Of a stretch of DNA of 64,000 bases, positions 35,852 through 47,014 are shown piece after piece. The notes beneath the pieces were generated by a model. It searched no databases, had not been told where the DNA came from, and worked only from the letters and a program-made list of their open reading frames with translations. Each line of letters begins with the position of its first letter. Within the stretch, counting starts at the first letter, position 1. A program made the position numbers and the translations under genes. This stretch comes from Hymenopellis radicata (Eukaryota > Basidiomycota > Agaricomycetes > Agaricales > Physalacriaceae): assembly GCA_015501595.1 (NCBI GenBank), contig JADNRX010000131.1:1-64000 (forward strand), in the 5' to 3' direction.

Positions 35852-38155
35852 ATGGTCGCATACCCATTGCTAGCGTTTGCCTCTGCGGCACTGCTGTATC
35901 TGATTTACAAGCGTTTCCGACGACGCATCACTATCTCGCATGTGAGAGGCCCTCCAGTCGCCTCTTGGCTGTATGGTATGTTGACGGGAGGCGCAAAAGT
36001 GCAGTGATTGACATATTAAAGGAAACTGGCTGGAGCTGTTAGACTGTCCTGCGGCCGAGGTATCATCTAATCCTTCCTCGTCTATCTTGACTAATGTTCT
36101 CCAGACCGATTTCCGCTGGCAAGCAGAATTCGGAGGCATCGTACGAGTGAAGGCGCCGCTTGGGGTAATTTCAAGACGACCTTCCTACATTCTGACCATC
36201 TCATAATTCTCATTCAGGAGGACCGTCTGTTGATCACCGATCCCAAGGCCATCCAGTTCATTTATCACACAGCGAGCTATCGGTTTCCCAAGCCTCCAGG
36301 TCGTCAATGCATGGCGCGAACACTCTTTGGACCGGGATTGACAGTCATCGAGGGTAAATTTACCTTCAATATATCGCTTTTAGGACTGACACTATCATGT
36401 CGTTGCAGGGGATGACCACAGGCGGGCGCGAAAAGTTATGCTTCCTGGCTTTGGCGGTCCGGAATCTCGGGCGTACCTGCCTATCTTCTTTGGCGCTGCG
36501 GGAAAGGTAGCTACCTTCATCGCGTTCTCCTGATGAATATGGTGTCTGACTTGGGAAACTAGCTGGGACAGAAATGGCAGGATTTGATTACTGCAGAAGC
36601 AGACCAAACAGCTGTTGTATCCGTTCCATGGTGGATGTCGCGCGCAACTTTGGACGCTATCGGTGAAGGTTAGTCGCTTCTCGTCAGTGCAGAGAAGCAG
36701 CTTCCTGATCCATTTCATAGCCGCGTTCGACTATCAGTTTGGCGCTCTCGATGACGCGCAAAACGTCCTGTCTAAAATCTATACGAATCTATTGTATGCT
36801 CCTTCCTCGTCTACAAAGACATCGTTGACGATGGCGTAGCTTCAACATGTTTGGTCTTCCAACCAAGGGCTCTATACTGTCTTTTGGCATCGTAGATCAG
36901 ATTCCGACATGGGTCGTCGGGTTGATCATGAAATACTTGCCACCTCGACGGCTCTCTCCTTCTTTTAAGGCTTCCAATGTGTCGACGGCGGTATCGAAAA
37001 AGTTGGTCGACGAGAAGATGGCAGCCCTTCTGGCAGACAAGGGCCGGCGGGACGTTATGTCTTTATTAGGTTCGCATCTCATGCTTGTTCTGAACGGTTC
37101 ATCTCTCATTTGGAGATTTCCTAGTCAAAGCAAACAACTCGGAGAATCCGACGACCAGATTAGAGGAGAATGAACTAGTTGCACAGATGAAGTATGCATC
37201 GTCCTTTAATCCGCCTCGGTTGCTTAACAGGTCGTTCCAGTACTATAATTTTGGCGGGCCACGAGACTACGGCAAACACGCTCTCCTTCGTTTTCTATGA
37301 GCTGTGCAAGCAGCCGGAAATCCAGCACCGACTTCGCGCTGAGATTCGGTCCATGGGACAGAAGACGGATTATACTGCTTCTGACTTCGACAACATGCCC
37401 TATCTCACGGCTGTTGTCAAGGTTTAGTTGCCTCTATTGCCTACAAACGAGTCAATTAACGCGTCCTGCTATGTAGGAGACGCTTCGATTCCATCCCGTC
37501 ATTTATAACACGTTCAGAGTTGCTATAGGAGACGAAGTCCTCCCACTGCTTGATCCCATCACTACTGATGCGGGCCAAGTCCTGACTGAGCTACCCATCC
37601 CGAAGGGCACAAAGATTGTTACATCTATTGCAGCCTATAACAGGTCAGTAGCACTGTCCTTTGCGCCTCTGACTGTCCGACGCCCAACTAACTGCGTGTT
37701 TAGGAATAAAGCTATCTTTGGCGACGACGCCCACGTCTTCAATCCTGATCGTTGGCTGCGAGCGAAGCCTCCGAAGAGCCCTGTTTCCCTAGGCGTCTAT
37801 GGGAATCTGTAAGCACTCCCTGCTGATTTTCACCCCGGCTCGTCTCAATGCTCCCTAGATTCACTTTCGTAGGGGGTGCTCGTTCTTGCATCGGCTGGCG
37901 ATTTGCGTGCGCCCTTCCCTCTTGGTCTTAACGTCACTTCCAGGCTCAGTGTTACTGCTTTATAGCGTCTTGGAGTTACATGCCTTCCTCGTCGAGCTCG
38001 TCGGCAAGTTCGAATTCGAATTTGCCGAGCCAGGCATTGCCGGTGATTTCCGTCGTGAAGCGTGCACTATCATGACACCGACGTTGAGATCAGAGAGGGA
38101 GAAGGGCTCCCAGCTCCCCGTAAGAGTCAGCATAGCGCGCAGCGAGGAGACTTGA
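35852..38155 (+). CDS. Cytochrome P450 (P450-3)
   Basis: Fourteen exons in the common layout; every join keeps frame and the stop is TGA at 38153-38155. N-terminal anchor (MVAYPLLAFASAALLYL), HVRGPPVASW hinge, helix AGHETT, ETLR, PDRW and haem loop FVGGARSCIG. It is close to P450-1 and P450-4 in the exons compared, pointing to recent duplication. A hydroxylase-type microsomal enzyme of unknown substrate. Its 3' end faces the unknown-family gene at 38456. Confidence 0.9.
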
Positions 38156-38455
38156 TTACCATGTACATCAGACTTGACATTGAGGGCCTTACTACTAGTA
38201 CCACCAAAATAACCGGCCTCATTTCGAATGCAGAAGCTTTCCAACCCCATTACCTGTTTATCCTAAGCAATTAATTGATTGAGTTCCTTCTGGTGTTACC
38301 GAGTGGACCAACAACCATCATGATACAATAGTAAAACAACACTAAAGAGCTAAGAGTACACCAACATGGTACAATACAAATCTAGTTGTAGGTATACAAA
38401 TCCTGATAGCGAGAGAGTAATAATAATGATAAGTAGTATGTAGCACCTAAAGAAG

Positions 38456-39646
38456 TCAAATGGTATCACCAGAGTCCGAAAGATGCGCACGCTTGTTTAC
38501 ATAGCCAACTTGCTCCTGTAGACCTGTCTCGCCACCATCTACATCCGTGTCCCGCCCGCGCTTCCCTAACAAAGGCTTGTTTTCCTGATCCGAAGCTGCG
38601 TCGACGGTTGCAATGCTTGTACGACTGACCGATGTCTCGGGAGTGTTGTCAACACACAGAGGAATGGCAGGAGAAAGAGCATCGTCAGAGATGACGGGAG
38701 ACAAGGGTGATACGATGCTGGATGTGTTCTCGGCAAGGAAATCGCAGGGCAGCGATGAGACGCCGACGGAGGAAGGCGCAGGTGACTCAGGCACAAGAAT
38801 TTGAACGTTGTTGGGCACGGCTGGCGAGGACGCCTTAGGCTGAACGTCTTCTACTAGTTCGGCGCGCGCACTACAACTGTCTTCGGAAGCCGCCTCCTCA
38901 GCCGCTGAGTCTCCGTCGGATGCAATAATGTGTGGTTTCGTAGAGGGAACAGTTAGGGAAAGAAAAGGATCTGAAGGATTGGTGGTTGCTTGTAGTGTTG
39001 CGTCCTCCTCGTTTGTAGGCTTCATGTCGGTGGAAGTATCGATCGTCGAAAGGCTCGATGAGGTTAATGCGCCGTCCTTTGTCTCCTTCCTTCCTGCCGA
39101 TACCAGAGGAGGTACACCTTCCTTCTCGTCTCGTGGCAGCGGGGCCTTTGTCACAGTGACTGCCAAGTGCTTGTTGAGTATATGCTCATCCGCACCTTCT
39201 GGCACGATGCCCAACGTCAAATACACGCAGAGCTCGCTCACGCGCGCATACCAATCGTCGACGAGGCCATCAGGGAGGCCTGCATAACGCGCCTCGGCAT
39301 CTTTGAGAATAGAAGTGCGTGAAGGGCTTGCCGCTAGAGCAACTAGCGCAACAGCAAACTCTCGATCACAGAGGAGCGGACGTCCTGCGTGGGTTAGACG
39401 ACGGTTGTCGTCCAAAGTCGCGGTACGAATGTACTGGTAAACGATGGTACCACGGGCTGCAACGACGGGCCGCCCAAGTTTACGGTTTATGACGGATGCA
39501 CGGCTATCTTCGGTAAGAAAGAGATTGGCGTTGTTCGCATTGGACGTCCAAGCGTCAACGAGGAGGCGGGCGTGATATAGCAAATTCGCGTCTGATATAC
39601 ACGGAAGTAGTGGCTGCGTCGAGATCTCGGTTGAAGGCGAAGACAT
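38456..39646 (-). CDS. Unknown family, copy 2 (intact)
   Basis: One exon of 397 residues from ATG at 39646 (MSSPSTEISTQ); the frame remains open upstream to 39703. It matches copy 1 at 17476-19027 along its length: CISDANLLYHARLLVDAWTS, LTHAGRPLLCDREFAVAL, WYARVSELCVYLTLGIVPEG, then a Ser/Thr/Pro-rich disordered region and a KR-rich tail (LLGKRGRDTDVDGG, YVNKRAHLSDS) like a nuclear signal. No domain is recognised. A start in common with copy 1 was chosen because alignment begins there. The upstream conserved block may contain another exon. Nothing suggests damage. Confidence 0.65.
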   Translation of the reverse strand: MSSPSTEISTQPLLPCISDANLLYHARLLVDAWTSNANNANLFLTEDSRASVINRKLGRPVVAARGTIVYQYIRTATLDDNRRLTHAGRPLLCDREFAVALVALAASPSRTSILKDAEARYAGLPDGLVDDWYARVSELCVYLTLGIVPEGADEHILNKHLAVTVTKAPLPRDEKEGVPPLVSAGRKETKDGALTSSSLSTIDTSTDMKPTNEEDATLQATTNPSDPFLSLTVPSTKPHIIASDGDSAAEEAASEDSCSARAELVEDVQPKASSPAVPNNVQILVPESPAPSSVGVSSLPCDFLAENTSSIVSPLSPVISDDALSPAIPLCVDNTPETSVSRTSIATVDAASDQENKPLLGKRGRDTDVDGGETGLQEQVGYVNKRAHLSDSGDTI

Positions 39647-41099
39647 GACTGGTCCGAGAAGTAGTGTTCTATGTACTAAAAAGATAAGTTTTGAAGTCGG
39701 CAAGAGGCCTCAGGGCACGCACAAGGAGAGGAGAAAAGGCGAGATGTCGTAGGACGGGCGACGCAATGATGGTGGTAGAAGAAAGAGGTGCGCTGCTGAC
39801 CAAACTCCTCCAAACAGAGCTGTAAGCCGATCGTCATTTCGCAGTTTGTTTCCTCGCCGCCACATAGATATCGTGACAACGCCATGCAGTAGCTGTTTGT
39901 CAAGCTGTAAGTATTATTGAGCAGGAAGTCTGCGGTTTTCCATTATCCAATCCTACTTATAACTTTGGCTTGCCAGAGCCTTCCGACCTTCGAAGCTGCT
40001 TTCTCATTGGCAGCCTGCTGGACGCGTTTTAGGACACAATTATGGATCAAAGCAACACAGCGTGATCTCTAGAACCGAAAGACGCGTAAATTGGAGAGAT
40101 TTTTCCCATAGAACTTCATGTTGATGCTCGAAGCCCCGTCTCCGCCGATCGAGTTTTCTTTTCCTTCGCTATTCCCTCCTATTGAATGAGAAGTATAACT
40201 CTCCTCCTCACTTATATTACAAAACAGCTAACACTAGCAAAATTCAGCCCATATACTATCCGAGGGACAACGGACGTGGGCTGTTAATGAGTTGTCATGC
40301 GGTGTAATGGTCTAAGTGAATGGACTTACCCACCGTGGTGATAGTAGCCCACACATCCTGTCTTTCATGCAAACAAGCTATGCACAAACTAATCCAACAA
40401 CCTACATTTTTGCCATTCCTATTATTATATCTGCACAGCGAAAGACTAGTAAATGAGAGAGTCGTTAATGCAAGTCGTCGGAGTCCCCGTGGTGATGGCG
40501 GCCCACACATCTTGTCTTTTATGCAAACAGACAACAACCCTCATGATAGAATAAGTAGTCGAACCAGTATCGTAGAGGTAAAAGTACACTGGCACGTTTG
40601 AACCAGAGCTAGACAAGCACCGGGGAAAGACCAGCGTAGCGATTCCTGGAAGGAAGGCATCCCAGCGATTGTCGCTTCAACCGCTGAGTTCTGCACCACG
40701 TGTGTGTCCGGTCACACGTTGCCGCCGTTGACGTTTTGAACGCCACCGCGACTCTCGCGCCTCAGGACGGTGGTGGGTTTTGGACACTGGCCCTGCCATG
40801 GAAACCAGCATCCTTGTACGGACAACGGTCACGAGACGCCCCGAAGAGCACCGCGCGCGGCACTTCAAAAGCACAGGCTAAGCACATACTTGCATATGCC
40901 CCGTATACAAACAGTGTAACAGCTACACACCAATACACCACTTCTTACACCTCGCCGCCATCCTGGTCCTCACCCCCTGGTGCCACCACCCTTTTCACAT
41001 TGTATTCAATCCCCTTCCACCAATACGACACCACCTAGCCCCTCAAGACATGTCGTGCGGCCACGTCACCACCCAAGCACCCGAGAGTCTCCGAATGCT
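39647..41099. other. 5' flank of copy 2 and intergenic DNA
   Basis: 39750-39920 and 40210-40385 are the counterparts of blocks upstream of copy 1. A second partial repeat of GTGGTGATGGCGGCCCACACATC at about 40489-40511 echoes the one near 40335. 40620-41099 shows no gene. Confidence 0.45.
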
Positions 41100-41108
41100 G
41101 CCCGAGAC

Positions 41109-41977
41109 TAGCCAGGTAACCTGGCCTACTAGTATGAGCAAGCGTCGATACAGTAGGCCAGGTAAATCGGAGTTTAAATTTGGCGTGAACATGTCGTTGG
41201 AAATTCGCACAGATCGGTCCGAGTTCCTATATGCCGTATATGGAAATAAAATCTTTCCGCCACTCGCAGCGAGCTTGTCTATGGTGTCCACACTTCCCTC
41301 TGATGTGCCAATTGACAAGAGTACATATATTCCACTAGGTCTCAACTATTTACTGATAAAAAAACATAACTAGATGCGCCTCCGGTATGCACGCCACCCC
41401 CAGGCGATGTATCATGTTCTACACGCATCCGCGTGCATAGGCGACTTCCAATTGCGCCTGTTGACGCGGACGACTTCCCAAACCAGCTCTGCCCCAGCCT
41501 CTTGGCCGATAGCCTCTCAGCTAGCTGTCTTGTAGACGTTGTAATCCCAGTTTTCAACAATAAGATGATGTTCCAGAAAGTTGGAGGAGTTGGAAGGCTG
41601 ATTCTAGATGGACCAGATCGACAAGTCTCGTCGGAAACGGCTGCATAGCGTGTTGATGAACGTGTTGGGCTACCGGTGGACAGATTGAGGTTTCAACGGG
41701 ACATAACGGGGTTTTAAAGTCATTACTTACCCGGAATATATATTTTATCATATCTAAAGTCATTCTGGCATACTTGTGCATGCTGGAAACGGCCTGGATA
41801 CTGCTACAACGAACTTCGCCTTGAAGGCTACACATTTTATTTCCATATACGGCATATAGGAACTCGGACCGATCTGTGCGAATTTCCAACGACATGTTCA
41901 CGCCAAATTTAAACTCCGATTTACCTGGCCTACTGTATCGACGCTTGCTCATACTAGTAGGCCAGGTTACCTGGCTA
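41109..41977. mobile_element. MITE with 144-base inverted repeats, Mutator-like
   Basis: The first 144 bases (41109-41252, beginning TAGCCAGGTAACCTGG) are the exact reverse complement of 41834-41977 as read by eye. A perfect 9-base duplication, GCCCGAGAC, flanks it (41100-41108, 41978-41986). Long terminal repeats and a 9-base duplication fit Mutator-like elements best, though hAT with 8 bases overlapping cannot be excluded. 869 bases, no transposase. Identity of the arms suggests recent activity. Confidence 0.9.
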
Positions 41978-42134
41978 GCCCGAGACGACCCGCACGAATG
42001 CGACCACCCCACCACAGAGCCCCCACAGTAGTCTCTAGCCACACGAGCAGCCGAGGCGCAGAAACAGAAACACCATCCCCGCAGCTGATGTCCAGACCAA
42101 CAAATCCCTCGCTAGCAACAGACCGCCCCCGTAA

Positions 42135-42614
42135 GAGCCTGTCCGGTGTCAGTCGGTCCTGCGATCGACTCTCGACTACCCCGAGTCCGTCAAATCGGAC
42201 CGAGCTAGTCACATCATGTCACTCGTCCATTCCTGTCAGAGGTACCGCCCTCCCGCCCACTGCCCGTACTTTGGTTGTTCTGTGTGCTTTGTACCATGTA
42301 GAAAAAATTAAAATTCATTTGAATCATTTTTATTGTGAAGGCTAAGCAAAGATGAACAGGAGGAGTATAAAATCCAGGCGAAAAAAATGCCAAAAAAATT
42401 GTACCAGACAGTGAGCGGGCATTCGGGATGTGCCAAGGGTAGGCGGAAACAGTGATCAAATGACGGGGGCAGTGATGCCGGGGCATCGGACTTGTCGGAA
42501 GAAAGGCTGCGTGACAGTCCCAAATTTTCATCCGGTGCCTAGTCGGGCTCAGGATACTCGCGACTGGGTTTTGGCTGGAGTCGATCGTATGACCGACTGA
42601 CACCGGACAGGCTC
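42135..42614. mobile_element. PIF/Harbinger-type MITE
   Basis: Ends begin GAGCCTGTCCGGTGTCAGTC, with 37-base inverted repeats (42135-42171 and 42578-42614) differing at two positions. The flanks are TAA on both sides (42132-42134, 42615-42617), the usual 3-base TWA target of PIF/Harbinger. 480 bases, non-coding. Confidence 0.82.
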
Positions 42615-42708
42615 TAACACGTCCACCTAGCTGTACGAGCGACGAGCCGCGGACGCTCCAGTACCCAACCCCCGCTATACGACTGACTAGGTTCTGCTTG
42701 CAAGCCCT

Positions 42709-42822
42709 GGCTACACGAGCAGCCCAGGTCGAAGCACACCGTCCCTCGCTACACGAGCAGCCGAGGTCGGAAGACATAATCCCTCGCTACACGAGCAGCT
42801 CAGGTCCAAGCACATGAGACGC
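42709..42822. repeat. Tandem repeat with CTACACGAGCAGC core
   Basis: Three copies of about 35-41 bases share CTACACGAGCAGC, then C/T, G/C and AGGTC; a fourth related copy (CCACACGAGCAGCCGAGG) is at about 42041, on the other side of the Harbinger MITE. Confidence 0.7.
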
Positions 42823-42858
42823 GACGAGGTGATGCGAGTACTGGAATTGAAGGCAAGC

Positions 42859-42943
42859 AGCATTTGATGATGGTGGTTAGATGTAACATGGTGGTTCGAA
42901 AGTAGGAGCAGATTTTTACATCTAACCACCATCATCAAATGCT
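42859..42943. repeat. Perfect 28-bp hairpin
   Basis: Arms 42859-42886 and 42916-42943 (starting AGCATTTGATGATGG) are exact reverse complements around a 29-base loop. It lies at the 3' border of the chimeric fragment. Possibly a foldback-element remnant; no duplication was identified. Confidence 0.8.
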
Positions 42944-43549
42944 GGATTCGACGATCACCTTGTGCATGGAAGGGATTGGCGAGAGATCAACGAGGGCGGC
43001 CGCCGCGGCAAAGTCATCATCGCAGAGAAGAGGTCGGCCGTCGTGCAAGATGCGTCCGTGTTCACCGAGCCTCACGTTACGACTGTAAGCGTTTACAACA
43101 TGTCTTGGCTGGCGAACGAAGCCTAAGAGCCGCTTCACAGGCTTGCGACCGACGAGAGACGCTCGTTGGTTGAAGGTCAAGTACTCACTTTGGTTGGTCA
43201 ACTTGTCGCTGGTCCAGGCGCGCACAACGAGATTCGTTTGGTGACACGGGTGGGAGTTGGAGACAAAAGGTAGTTGAGAGGTAGGAGTTGCCGTTACAAC
43301 TGTGGAAGGGTTCGACGCGATTAGGTTCAAAAGGTGCAAGCAGCGACGTACACAGAGATTCAAGAAAGGCGGTAGCGGAGTCAAGGAGCGGGTGATGGTA
43401 GTAAGAGGCAAGAGGGATTCCGCAGAGGCAAATGACAGTTCTACTGCCAACCTGTTATAGGCTGCAACAGATGCAACAACCTCGGTATCCTTCGGGATGG
43501 GAAGCTCGGTCAGGACTTCAAGCCGGGGGAGGACTTCAATGTGCACCAT
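42944..43549 (-). pseudogene. Chimera: P450 exon joined to a fragment of the unknown family (copy 3)
   Basis: A 204-residue frame on the minus strand. Its first ~33 residues (LTELPIPKDTEVVASVAAYNR) match the P450 exon just before the PDRW exon in P450-1, -3 and -4, ending at a donor-like GTTGGC. After a stretch of low similarity, residues from about 95 match the unknown family: AWTSDKL, ILHDGRPLLCDDDFAAA. It ends at 42944 at the hairpin border. It lacks the rest of both genes, so I regard it as a rearrangement product and not a gene, although the frame is open across the junction. Confidence 0.65.
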
Positions 43550-43627
43550 GCCATACTAAATCAATGAATATAACATTTCCACCTTTCTCGGGTACTTATC
43601 TCGAATAGAAATCAAATGTGGCTGATC

Positions 43628-44860
43628 TTAATCGCTATCCCGAATCCCTTCAAAATCACCTGCTCCCTCCCATTCGTCATAGAGGTTAGCTTCAAGATGT
43701 TCGATAACCTCTAATAATTATGGTATCAGCTAGGTTTCACTATACCACGAACATATAGTACTCACCTGAAAAGTCATGTTTCCCACTTGCAAGTTGTTGC
43801 TGGACCTTCCTTTCTGCCCATTTCCACCTGACTGAGTGCCTGTACATGTCCTTCATTGCTCGATTATACCGCGTCGAATTACTACTACTGACGGAACTTT
43901 CATCCCAATCATCAAGAGAGGTAACAGAGACCCCCGAGCACCCGTAGTGGGTGGGCGGGCTGAATAATATTCCCTCATTGTCGGAGTAGTCGTACTCAAG
44001 AACGACACGGAGAGAACCGATATCAAAGGCGTCGGATTGCAGGACGTCAAGATCGGTGTGAGCATTCCGGGTGAGAAGGAGGATGACCTCTACGCCGGCG
44101 TGCTGCGCTACGAAATCAGCCAGAGCTGAAGGATCCGTTGCCGGTTTCCACGACCTCCCCGACCAACACATTGCCAGATGCGTCAACGAAGGCACGGTCG
44201 CAGACAGACTAGGAAGGTAGGTGGCCCAATTCATGGGTACGATCTTCGTGTCGAGGTGGGTGATATTGGCAAGGAAAGATACTACCGAACTTGCGGTGAT
44301 ATCGTTATCGGGTGAATCCTTGAAGCGTCTCGAGTTCTTGAATGACGTTGGAATGTGTGGTGAGATGCGTGGGATGATTGGCCGAACTAAGAAAGACTTC
44401 CCAAATGTCGGAGACATCTACGCTTCCACGGCTATAAGGATCTCCTCGTCGAACAAGCACCTCTTCGACACCCTTGCATTTGCTCAAAGTCCAGCGCATG
44501 CAGCGACGATCTTCGATACGAATAGCTGAGCCGGAGGGGAATAGTAGATCTTCCTCGTCAAACCTCTGGACCCGGATATAGACGTTCTTGACATGCTTCC
44601 CTATGAAAACATCTCCTTTAGCCTCCACCGCGTGCAGAAGCAATCGGCTATTTCCCTCGTCTAGAACGATTGTGGCATACAGGATGGGGTCAATCCTAAG
44701 TGTACATCCATCAGCTCACGATTCCTTCGTAGATCTACACTTACCACGTCTGGATCCTGCGGCATACCCGGACAAGTGCAAGAGCGGTCCTGTGCGAGTC
44801 GTTGGCTGCGATCTGCAAGATCTTGAGCTCCAGCTCGGGAGGGAATTCAAAGGCGGTCAT
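43628..44860 (-). CDS. F-box-like protein
   Basis: ATG at 44860, exon 44745-44860 with FPPELELKILQIAANDS and LALVRVCRRIQTW, the usual F-box-like start of agaricomycete receptor families. Intron 44696-44744. The next exon continues IDPILYATIVL and beyond; a weak intron opening GTCTTT near the middle is needed for the frame to reach the last long exon (SSVVSFLANITHLDTK). Intron 43711-43765 leads to the acidic C-terminus ending at 43628-43630. F-box proteins bind Skp1 and choose targets for ubiquitin ligase SCF; target unknown. The middle intron is the least certain part; a frameshift cannot be excluded. Confidence 0.6.
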
Positions 44861-45699
44861 GATGGTGGGTCACAGGTACTAGGTAGTGACCTCAGCATGG
44901 CGTGGCTGATGTCGTTCGCCACGTCATACACGCCAAATAGAGTTATGTGCCGCTGTGACCACTCCAGTACATTGGTGGTTGCCGACATTTGCTTATCGAA
45001 AGCAAATATCTCGCTTTGATGACCTAGGTCGACTGTCCAAAAGCGCACGACATCATAACCGGGGAGAAAAGCTCAGAGTCGCGCAAGACAGAGCGGACGA
45101 TCACGACTGTAGGATGTCAGGACAAAATATATGTCGTCCAAACCCCAACAAACACAATCGGACCGATCCGTTTTTGATGCACAGGGCGCTTCACTAGCAC
45201 CAGACTAGCACTTTCGGTATTGCTTTGGCCATTCATGTAAAATACCCAAACTTTGTTCAACGGTTGCGTACTTGCGCACCATGAACTGATCGAGCTATTC
45301 CCTCCTTTCTACACTCTGTCAAGACTCAAGCTACCACACCTTACGCCTCTTTCAACTCAAAATACACAACGTCTTACTTCAACTCAATCTGCGAATGCAG
45401 TATTTTGAGGGACAATCAAAGGGCATGGGTCGTCGATGAGTACTGAACGGCGTGTATTGGTTCTTGAAGTACATCTACCTAACCCACGGTGTTGATGACG
45501 GCCCACCACATCCTGTCCCATTCTTACACGGTGTAAATGCAAGCTACCGGCGGAACCCTTTTGGTCTGAATGACTCCGAGCTGCTGCGGCGCAGTCCGAG
45601 GGGATGCCAAGTCGATATTGGTAAGGTAGAAGAATTCAAAAAACATTCATCTAATGTGCCCCACTTCTTCATCAATTAGAGAGGAGGTTCGGTGTCTGA
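44861..45699. other. Intergenic
   Basis: F-box promoter at the left. About 45400-45545 resembles blocks upstream of the unknown-family copies (GTTGATGACGGCCCACCACATCC). This could be the promoter of a copy whose gene has been lost. Confidence 0.45.
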
Positions 45700-45780
45700 C
45701 TAGCGCTCAATCTTCTTCTGTAGTTCGACGTGCACGTCAGACATGCTATACGTGCTTGGCGAATGATATATCAAATCGAA
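45700..45780 (-). pseudogene. C-terminal scrap of the AAA-ATPase-like gene
   Basis: The reading SPSTYSMSDVHVELQKKIE matches the last ~20 residues of the ATPase family (RTYSMSDVLAKLRQRTGQ in copy 1). Nothing of the core is present. Confidence 0.6.
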
Positions 45781-46056
45781 AGACTGCAGCGAATCGAATC
45801 GAATTTCGCTCCTTTTGAGAGAGCTGTGCTTGGAAGTCGGGAGAGTCTGAAGCGATATCGCTTTATGGACGCGCGGCGTAATGCAAATTGAGAAAGAGAT
45901 ATGATAGTAATGCACAAATGGTGCATGATGTACAGTAATTTGGAGAAAGTTTGTATGTAGGATAGAAAACCGAAAAAGCGCGCCGAGTAGGTTGTATCAG
46001 GTCATCAGTAGCAATGAGCACGCCTAGATATCACGGAGGAAAGGAGAGAGAAACAT

Positions 46057-46400
46057 TTACTTCAGCGGCAACGAGAGCAACGGTTTCTGCCCAGTCCGCT
46101 TCCGTAGTTGGGCGAGCACGCCAGACATGCTGTATGTGCTCGGCAGATTTAAAGCCGAATCAAACACATCAACATCGTCCACAAAGGGTTTAACATCTTC
46201 AGCAGAGAGCCTTTCAAGCGACCGGGTTTCCGATATTTCGCTGGAAAAGCTTCCAACTCTTCTGTCCATGACTCGGGCTCGACTTCAGAATCGGAAGATG
46301 AGTCAGAGTCCTTCTGCTCGTCGCTGGAGGACGAGCCCGATTGTTCGTTGTCGTCTGAGTCGCAGGGCCACACTGCGGTTAATGATGAGAATCCCGAAAT
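46057..46400 (-). pseudogene. AAA-ATPase-like gene with its core deleted
   Basis: The acidic exon (SSSDEQKDSDSSSDSEVEPE, then AFPAKYRKPGR) is joined directly to the C-terminal part (LSAEDVKPFVDDVDV, STYSMSGVLAQLRKRTGQ), with a frame change at the junction. Walker A and B are both missing. The 3' flank resembles that of ATPase-2 at 49099, so this is probably a deletion derivative of a copy like it. Confidence 0.75.
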
Positions 46401-47014
46401 CTGATCTGTTCAGAGTAAAAGCACAATGATCAACAATCGAGTTCTACCTTTATCATTCAAGCGGAGCGATGCGCCACCAGTTTGGTCTTCTTCCGTATGG
46501 CTCACGGAATGCCGTAAGCTTGCCCTTGACAAGTGGTTGCGATGGGCATAAAGTCGAGATATTGTGATGAGGTGCAAGGTCAGGGGCCGGCGGCGCAAGG
46601 GATTAGTATCACCGGCCGACGGTCATCGACCACAAGGCTAGTCAAGACAAGATCAAACAAACACTTCACCGACGTTCAGAGTTTTGTGGCGACGCTTTTG
46701 GCTTCTTAACCACTGAATGCCAGGATTCTCTCCAGTCGGCGAAACTAGAAAAATGATCCGGATTGTATCTAGAAAGGTATCAGTAAGTATTTCTGCAGCT
46801 CAGACTGAAATGCTCACGTTTCAAAGCCTCCAGGGTTATCGAGCGTGAGTCGCTGATCGGCGAAATCCTCGTTTGACGCGCAAATACCACATGTCTGACC
46901 ATCAACCTCTGATATTGAGTAGACGCACAGACCCGCCGAGGCCTGCATAGCCTAGAGACATATCTTGACTGTATTTCCAGTGGATTGCGCCGAATCCCCA
47001 ACTTTCTCCCTACC
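46401..47014. other. Intergenic
   Basis: No gene supported; contains the acyltransferase promoter. Minus-strand frames here overlap the acyltransferase and match nothing. Confidence 0.5.
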
